Below are positions 57,701 through 64,000 of a stretch of 64,000 bases of DNA, piece by piece. Location: positions 27,846,486 to 27,910,485 of the forward strand of contig CM028883.1 of assembly GCA_016801885.1 (NCBI GenBank), written 5' to 3'. The notes under the pieces were generated by a model. That model was not told where the DNA came from. It saw nothing but the letters and a program-made list of their open reading frames with translations, and ran no database searches. The position numbers were made by a program, and so were the translations under genes. The DNA is from Toxotes chatareus. Its lineage: Eukaryota > Chordata > Actinopteri > Toxotidae. Within the stretch, counting starts at the first letter, position 1. Each line of letters starts with the position of its first letter.

Positions 57701-58424
57701 AAGTTACAGGACAAGTCTCAGGACAGTGTCCTCCAGGATGATGAAACCAACTGGACCCACATATATTTCATATTTTTCTTGTAGTGTTGTATACCAGAAT
57801 AAATGTCTCTTAAATGAGCGATAGACCTCTCTCACAGGAGGTGTCTGTCTTTCAGAGAAGTGTAACAATAGCAATCATAACAAATATGGAAAAACAGTGC
57901 TTCATTGTACATCAAGGGCCAGATTTACTAAATGAATTTGGAGCCACAGTCTATGTTCTCAGCTCCTTATTTCCTGGGACAGGAGCTCGCTCTGCACTCA
58001 GCTCAGTGTGGGACAGAAACTCAAGGCACATTCAGCAAGTGAAGCAGAGCTCAGGTGCAGTTCAGAGGTGGGATTTTCTATGAGTCAGACCAGTCTAGAG
58101 GTGGAGTGGCCTCCTCAGGCCAATATAAAGGAATGTTTCCATGACTCCTTCAAATCCTGAAACAGTTCACAGAGGAGAAGTTAATCCTTAATGTGTTTTT
58201 AACCTCTTGTTTGGTCTTTGTGATCAGATGAACACACTGGAGCCAATGGGATACCCAGGATCTTTTACTCAGTATGAATGTGAGGTGCAGAAGAGTCAGA
58301 GGAGACCAGCCAACCTGTTGGATGCTCTGGAGAAAATCGACCATCACAGTGGAGGAAACGACAATGGTGTGTTGCGGAAGAATTCTGAATAGCTGAACCC
58401 AGAGCAGAAGCTTCTGGTGATAAA
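54792..58424 (+). pseudogene. rtel1: rtel1 fragment, right arm
   Basis: The same exons as the left arm in plus orientation: 54792-54832, 55395-55479, 55623-55700, 55849-55926, 56295-56440, 57380-57503 and 58228-58424. They cover ENMASLGKTV, FPSFPLMEKTLEFWR, CIDSIKPMFVETKGKG, GGSFFAVCRGK, ASEGLDFADTFGRD, DPRVILKMQFLDEM, LPSWVRPYVRLYEGFGNV and ANLLDALEKIDHH. Compared with the left arm, exon 2 has one T fewer (a frameshift) and its donor is GC instead of GT, the exon with DAHLPSLKRRR is deleted, and the frame across GRDVIIPGLP is intact. The motif VI exon is absent here too. The last exon runs about 50 bp past the arm border. Helicase activity is not possible from this fragment. Confidence 0.85.
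54940..55370 (+). mobile_element. LINE 3' end in the rtel1 intron, right arm
   Basis: Counterpart of 44151-44872, with about 290 bp missing from its middle (junction near 55080). It ends in CAATAAAAGTTCCTTGATCC. Confidence 0.8.
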
Positions 58425-58588
58425 GTAAGTCATTACCATGGTAAAACTTACTGAGGACTTTTTAAATGTTGCTCTGTAAAACACTGTGATCTGTCAATAA
58501 TGCTAAAGTGGAGGTCTCTGGTGGGGTTCCTTTTCTTTTTCCCTCCTAGAAATGTTTTTTTCGCCTTTGTAATTATTACTTCAATTAT

Positions 58589-58648
58589 GCGAGGCCACGA
58601 GATAGTAAATATTTCGTGGCCGCATCAGTTACGATCCCGTGGCCTCGC
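58589..58648. repeat. Perfect 11 bp inverted repeat, MITE-like
   Basis: GCGAGGCCACG (58589-58599) and CGTGGCCTCGC (58638-58648) pair perfectly around a 38-base loop that itself contains CGTGGCC (58615-58621), able to pair with the first arm. This resembles a small fish DNA repeat built from GGCCACG units. Ends not defined. Confidence 0.6.
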
Positions 58649-58741
58649 TTTATTATCTCGTACACGCATTATTTTTTTTTTATCCAATGTCACCAGAGGG
58701 GCTCTGTAAAAATCATATAAATAACCTTTTTTTCTTTACAG

Positions 58742-61450
58742 AACATTGGACACTGTTCACAGGACTTGTGATTGCAAATTTGGACTCCACGGCTGACAAG
58801 GTAAGATCAAATCAGTTAGGTTTAATTTGTCACAGAATTTCATAATGTATGACAGTTTGGTTTAATTTTATATGTTTAATTTGTATCAGGTGCCACAAAA
58901 TGAGATGGATGTGTAAGATATGTCATTTTGAGTCAGAGAAAAGGTTGGGATTGTTAAAACACTACAGACTAAAACATAGAAAGGGTGGTCGCAGCCAGTC
59001 AGTCCCTTGTCTTCACACTGATTGCCCTTGCTCATTTAAAACATTTAATGCCCTTCACACCCATTTGTCTCGACATATGGTGATGGTAACACAAAGTGGA
59101 CCATTTGCTTGTCTTCTTAAGAACTTAAGAAAGTTTGAGGTAGTTGCATGTGTCTTCAAAAACTGCAACTTCAGTACTAATATTTATTCCACATTTGCTA
59201 GCCATAGACACAGAAAACACAATTCACACAGCTTTGAGGATTTTAAAACTGAAGTATTAAAAAGCCAACCTTCTGAACCCATTTTTGCTCAGGATGAGAC
59301 CTGTGTGGAAGAGAGCTTTGACCTTTGGGGTGGGGAAACACAGGAGTTGTCTCAAGATATAAAAAAGAAATTTGGCTATCTCTTTTTTTAAGTTGGAAAG
59401 CATGTACAATGTCCCAAACAAATGCATTGATGAAATAGTGGATGAGCTTCAGTTTATATCTACCTGTGCATCTGGTCCACTTTTAAGAGATGTGGTGGAG
59501 TCCACCTTGAAAAGCCATAACTATGCTCTGGATCCAGCCATTGTCTCAGACTTGGTGAAAGGTATTTGTGAGACACACCCTATAAGTACTGCCTTTGGGA
59601 AAGATGGGCCTTTCACAACTTCATACAAGAGAAGAGAATTCATGAAGAAGCATTTTGTTGTTGCTGAACCAGAAGAACACATTCTTGATTAAAAAAAAGG
59701 GCAAAACATTCCAGTATGTCCCAATATTGCCCCCTTGGTGCAGGTCCTAAGTGAGACTTTTCAAGAAAATACATTTGAATGTGAAAAAATAATTTCAAGA
59801 ACCAGACATTTCATGATGGATCTCACTATCCAAAAAATGAGGACAGAGTGAGTCACATCCTGTACATTGATGACTTTGAGGTATGTAATCCTCTTGGGAC
59901 ATCTGGAAAAAAGCACAAAGTCACCGCTGTATATTGGGTGTTGGGAAACATTCCAGTGCAGTTACGTTCCACATTGGCATGAATCTATCTAGCAGTTCTG
60001 TTTAAGGCTGAAGACACCAAGCAGTTTGGATTCCAGAGAGTTTTAGAGCCACTATTAACAGATATCCAAAGCTTGGAGAAAGACGGTAATTTGGTTCCGG
60101 CGTTAGGGAAGGCCATTAAAGGGACCGTGGTCAGTGTGGTGGCAGATAATTTGGGGGCCCATTCTGTGGCAGGATTTGTCGAAAGCTTCACAGGGCCATA
60201 TGTCTGCCGGTTTTGTGTTGGGGAGCGATCCAACTTTCAGTCTGATGAAGTGAGATCTGGATCTTTTCATCAAAGAACTAAAGATCAGCACACACTGCAT
60301 GTACAGACAGCTCTGTCTAGTCCAAATCATACTCCTTGCTATGGTGTAAAAAGAAATGTGTGCATTGTCAGAAAAAACTTCAACATTTTCATGTGACATC
60401 TGGTTACCCTCCAGATGTTTTACATGATGTTCTGAGGGCATTGTTCCAGTGGAACTGGTTTTTGGCTTTTGATATCTTGATCAAGAAAAAATATTTTTCT
60501 CACATGGAACTCAATAATGCAATTTGCAATTTCCCATACAAGTGGAGTGATAAAACAAATCGCCCTCATCTCATTCTTGCTAACTTTTCAACTCGAAAAT
60601 CAGTAGGGGGCAATGCACATGAAAATTGCTGCTTGTTGCGTCTTCTGCCTCTGATGATAGGTTTAAAAGTACCTGAACAAGAGCCTGTATGGCAGATGCT
60701 GATGACATTGAAAGACATTGTGGACCTTGTCATGTCTCCAGTCCATACAGAAGAAAGCATTTATTATCTTGACAGCATCATTTCAAAACATCGAAGCAGA
60801 TTCCAACAAAAGCTCATTCCCAAGCACCATTTCCTTGAGCACTATCCTCAGCTCATTCGAGAATTTGGCCCTGTAGCCGCCCCCTCTGGACAATGAGATT
60901 TGAGGCTAAACACAGCTTTTTCAAGAGAGTGGTCAGGCACACTGGTTGTTTCAGGAATATCTTGCTGTCCCTTGCAAATAAGCACCAGCTCATGGTTTCA
61001 TACCACCAATCACATGCTGCCAAACCATCACTTGCAGTCACAAAAACAACAGAGGTCTCTTTAGATGTGCTTAAAGATGATCTAAAAGACCTGGTGAAAT
61101 GCAGATTCCCTGCTGTTACGGCTGTGCATGTTGCCAATAATGTGTGCTTTTTGGGCACCAACTATGCAGTGGGAATGTTGTTGTGTTGTGGCTCCACTGC
61201 AGGATTGCCTGATTTTTCTGAAGTTTTGTAGATAATGGTGATTTGTGACAAATTTTTTGTAAGACAACAAAATACATGGTACAATGAACACCTTAGGAGT
61301 TATGAGCTGGAGAACACAGGGAGTGTGCAGTTACTTGAGCAAAGAGAGCTGAAAGATTTTTATCCGTTGGCTCCATACACTCTTGCAGGAAGACGCCTGA
61401 CAACTGGCACCACGTTTGCCTATCCTTTTAACCCTGTATTATCGCAATAG
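58742..61450 (+). pseudogene. K family gene with C2H2 fingers, copy K2
   Basis: Exon 58742-58800 (acceptor TTTACAG, donor GTAAGA) is followed by a long exon from 58887. It encodes three zinc-finger-like motifs: CKICHFESEK..HYRLKH, CLHTDCPCSF..HLSRH and CVFKNCNFST..HRHRKH. After a shift at the T-run near 59385 comes the region YNVPNKCIDEIVDELQF and KHFVVAEPEE. The core follows: HKVTAVYWVLGNIP, VVADNLGAHSVAGFVESF, CRFC, HVTSGYPPDVLHDVLRA, GGNAHENCCLLRLLP, PKHHFLEHYPQLIREFGP, RFEAKHSFFKRVVRH. At least four shifts or stops (about 59690, 60395, 60890, 61230) break it. This copy shows the full family layout that K1 lacks. The transposase-like role is inferred. Confidence 0.75.
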
Positions 61451-61568
61451 ACCCCAATTGGGGGACCTTCGGGCTCAAAGAGTTAAGAATGAGGAGAGAA
61501 CTTTGTGAATTAATATGTTTCTGTCTGTGTATTTCTCTCTGTTTTTGATGCAGCTTCTTCCTGTTGAT

Positions 61569-63190
61569 ATGGCAACCACAGCAAAACTGCTAATCATTTT
61601 GGGGAGGATGACATCTGCAAAATAGTTTTACCTGCAAGCATCCCAAGCACACTTCAGGACCTCACTGATGTTCTTTGAGAGACATTTGATATCACAGGAT
61701 CATTCACTGTTATGTACCAGGACATGGATTTCGACGGTCAGTTCTTCACTTTGACCTCAATTGAGGAAGTACAAGATAAAGCTACCTCAAACTACTATTG
61801 CCAGCAGTCTTGAATCTCATCCCTGTGGCATGTCAGAAGTCGAATCCCCAGTTCCACAATCTACTGATGCAAGCTCCACCTCATCTGACACGATCCTGCT
61901 TTCCTCCTCAGATGAGTGTGGACTATCATACAGGTCTAAGCCATGGCCACTTAAGTTTAATACCAGCGCTTTCTTATGATGTAGACCTTGCACTGGAAGC
62001 AGGAATGCAAGCTTATGAAAATGATGGCACACTGTTGAACAATCCAAGAGTAACAAGTAGTATTCTTGAAAAGCTAGCAGAGACAATATTTGGCTTCACA
62101 ACATATCCAACTGGTGTCCAGATTTTAGCTGTTGCTGAAGCCTTGGTAGAGAAATACCCATGCCTCAAAGAGCCAGGGTCTTTTAATGGCTTATATGGTT
62201 GGCAACAGATGATGAAGTATAAAATGGGCAACTACAGGGCAAAGTTAAGAGGTCGCCAATTAGCCATTCCAGAGCTCGAGGTGAACACACTGAAGAGACG
62301 ATGCTCTAGTGATGAGGGTTCCCTTAAAGGCTTTAAAAGGCCAAAAAAAGCTTAAGCCAACTACCTGCCACCACAGCCATTAGGCGAGACTGAGGAATCC
62401 TTAGAGAAGGAGAGACTAGATTTGCTGAAGGAAATAAAGAAGAAGAACAATGAGAGGGTAATTAATGAGAAAATGGAGAAGTCTTTCGCTGTGAGAAGAA
62501 CAGAGGTTGTTGAACACTGCTCCATAGTTCAAGACCTCTTGAGAGATGGCCTTCTCTGTTCTGTGAAAATCAGGTAAATCCAATTCCTATCCTTGTTCAT
62601 GCAGCAACTAATTGTATGTGAGTTCTGTTGAGTCATCTTAAACATGATTATGTGTATTTATCTCATTTCAGATCAAAGAAGAGTTTAAAAGAATAACCAC
62701 AATACATCTGGAGCGAACTTTTTTTGTCCAGATTGGACAGGTATGCCACCAAACTCCACGAAATATTTTGGAGGAAGGGCGGGACTGCAGGGACTAAAAT
62801 TAGACCAATGTTGGACTCATTGAATGATGTAATATTTCACATGATTTTAATTACAAAATCTATGATAAGTTCATACACACTGAGAATGTATCACTATTTT
62901 ATTTATTTTGATCAGTGTCTGTGTTGGCTGAAACTGTTCTCCTTATCCTGTCACTGTGGCCACAATTTGCAGTTTATGCACTTCCCACAGTTTATGACAT
63001 GCACCAGACATTGACTCTAGTCTCAACACACGTTAAGAAATTCCATTATGCTACGTTATGTATTGTTCTCTGCAATAAATTTTCTTCTTGTCTTTAATAG
63101 CATCCGGTTGAAGACAGAAGGGATATAATTTTCCGTTGCTTGGTGGAGTATCTCGGAGAGAGTGGAGAGGAGCTGATAAAAGACTATCAG
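61569..63190 (+). pseudogene. S family gene, copy S3
   Basis: ATG at 61569, about 120 bp after K2. The PB1-like part is damaged (FGEDD lies one base out of frame; a stop near 61678), with VMYQDMDFDGQFFTL recognisable. Then come a Ser-rich linker, SYDVDLALEAGMQAYENDG, KYPCLKEPGSFNGLYGWQ, KYKMGNYRAKLRGRQLAIPE and a charged coil to 62575. Later exons 62672-62830 (LDRYATKLHEIFWRKGG) and 63101-63190 (RRDIIFRCLVEYLGESG) have GT-AG borders. A frameshift lies near 62735 and a stop at about 62355. Order and direction repeat K1-S2. Confidence 0.72.
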
Positions 63191-63311
63191 GTATTTGATG
63201 ATCATCATGACCATATTAAGATGATCATCTAGCAATTATAGAACAAAGCGTAGGCAATCAGGATGCCTCGGTTGCAGTTAATGCAGGTAAGCGAGGAGCA
63301 GGACAACCAGT

Positions 63312-63972
63312 TTGATTGATCAGGCAGCCCTTGAGAGGGCCTGCAAAGACTTGGTTGATGAAATGAAGAAAAGAACACCAAATGGACTTCTTGTGAAACA
63401 GAAGATGGATCAGACATTTGCTCTGAGAAGGAAAGAAGTAGTGGAGTTGGAACCTGCCATAAGCACGATGGTGAAATGTTGGCCAGCCCTTTTCACTGAA
63501 GATTAGGTATGTTCAAGAAAAAGAAGATAACTAATAATAATATCTACATTACTACTTTCCTGATGGCTTAGTTGTCTTGTATAGTTCAGTTGATCTAAGT
63601 TTTTATTTTATTTTTGTTCTCTGTATTTTCAGGTATTCATGGAGTTCAGCAGGATCGTGGGCAAAAACCTAAAGCAGGAATTCTATGAGAGCATAGATCG
63701 GCACAGTCCTCGTCTCCTCGAGTTATTTTGATCCAAGAGAGGGAATGTTGGACAGCTGTTGACACAGATTTCTCAACAGACCAATGTAGGCCCACATTTG
63801 ATCTTACCTTTGATCTTACATTATGTATTTAGTATTGTTTTTGTTTTTTAACTTGTGATCCTGTGTTTGATTCCCAAAGACTACAGAGCCAACTGCGATC
63901 CAGACACAGGTGCTCAGAGGGCTTCCTATCATCCTTGGGGACGACCCCACAAACTTCTTCAAATCAGGCATT
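63312..63972 (+). pseudogene. S family, further partial copy S5, continues past the window
   Basis: The block with LVKQKMDQTFALRRKEVV and CWPALFTED at 63312-63506 repeats what S3 already has at 62460-62575, so a new copy begins here. The next exons are 63637-63785 (FMEFSRIVGKNLKQEFYES; a stop inside) and 63879-63972 (TQVLRGLPIILGDDP), the latter the LxGLPxxLxED block also seen in S4. Donor GTAAGT at 63973. The N-terminal half is missing. Confidence 0.65.
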
Positions 63973-64000
63973 GTAAGTAAGCTCTTTCATAACTTTCACC

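Larger units (their letters stand above)
50968..58374. repeat. Right arm of the large inverted duplication
   Basis: Reverse complement of 38699-49071 with many substitutions and indels. It lacks the copy B insertion, a 290 bp stretch of the intronic LINE, the rtel1 exon corresponding to 38961-39124, about 180 bp near 52960 and 36 bp near 51071. Confidence 0.92.

Overview
The window looks like accessory, repeat-dense chromosome sequence from a teleost fish, probably a percomorph. The evidence is intron-split exons with GT-AG borders, L2-type LINE tails ending in GAATT repeats, a tRNA-derived fish SINE, a Tc1-like transposase, hAT elements, and protein families I know mainly from fish genomes. 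I could not identify the species. There is no prokaryotic operon logic and I found no clearly intact host gene. Most coding remnants carry stops, frameshifts or missing exons.

Layout. 1-6497: a minus-strand L2/CR1-like LINE with an esterase-type ORF1, joined at its 5' side to a 2.4 kb block that carries a Pol II-like promoter. A deletion derivative of a DNA element and a 500-N gap sit inside it. 8019-10414: the longer parent of that derivative, itself carrying a hAT element with a perfect 8 bp target duplication. 11622-16540: a dispersed repeat whose 3' part has expanded into about 4 kb of 170 bp units arranged in a 540 bp higher-order repeat with a recurring 40 bp hairpin. A short copy lies at 25758-26906. 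16691-20646: SINE, LINE tail, LTR-like segment, dead Tc1 transposase and an integrase-gene fragment. 23736-25757 and 28122-32876: remnants of two linked fish families, here called S (PB1-like N-terminus, proteins often annotated SAMD3-like) and K (C2H2 fingers plus a transposase-like core). 35421-38660: a retroviral-type pol fragment and a multi-exon integrase-core gene.

38699-58374 is a large imperfect inverted duplication. Its arms are about 10.4 and 7.4 kb, with a 1.9 kb spacer that contains a second 500-N gap. Both arms hold the same block of rtel1 (telomere helicase) exons in opposite orientation, lacking the exon for helicase motif VI and decayed differently in each arm. The promoter-LINE composite lies at the inner end of both arms, and the left arm has an extra copy. 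The fixed-size gap in the spacer means joined haplotypes must be excluded before this is called a real palindrome.

58742-64000: a second, longer K+S pair followed by the start of another S copy that runs off the window. The repeated K-then-S order (30331-32876 and 58742-63972) is the best candidate for an undescribed system: either a two-gene DNA transposon or a co-amplified gene pair derived from one. All copies here are damaged, so the evidence is linkage and family resemblance, not activity.
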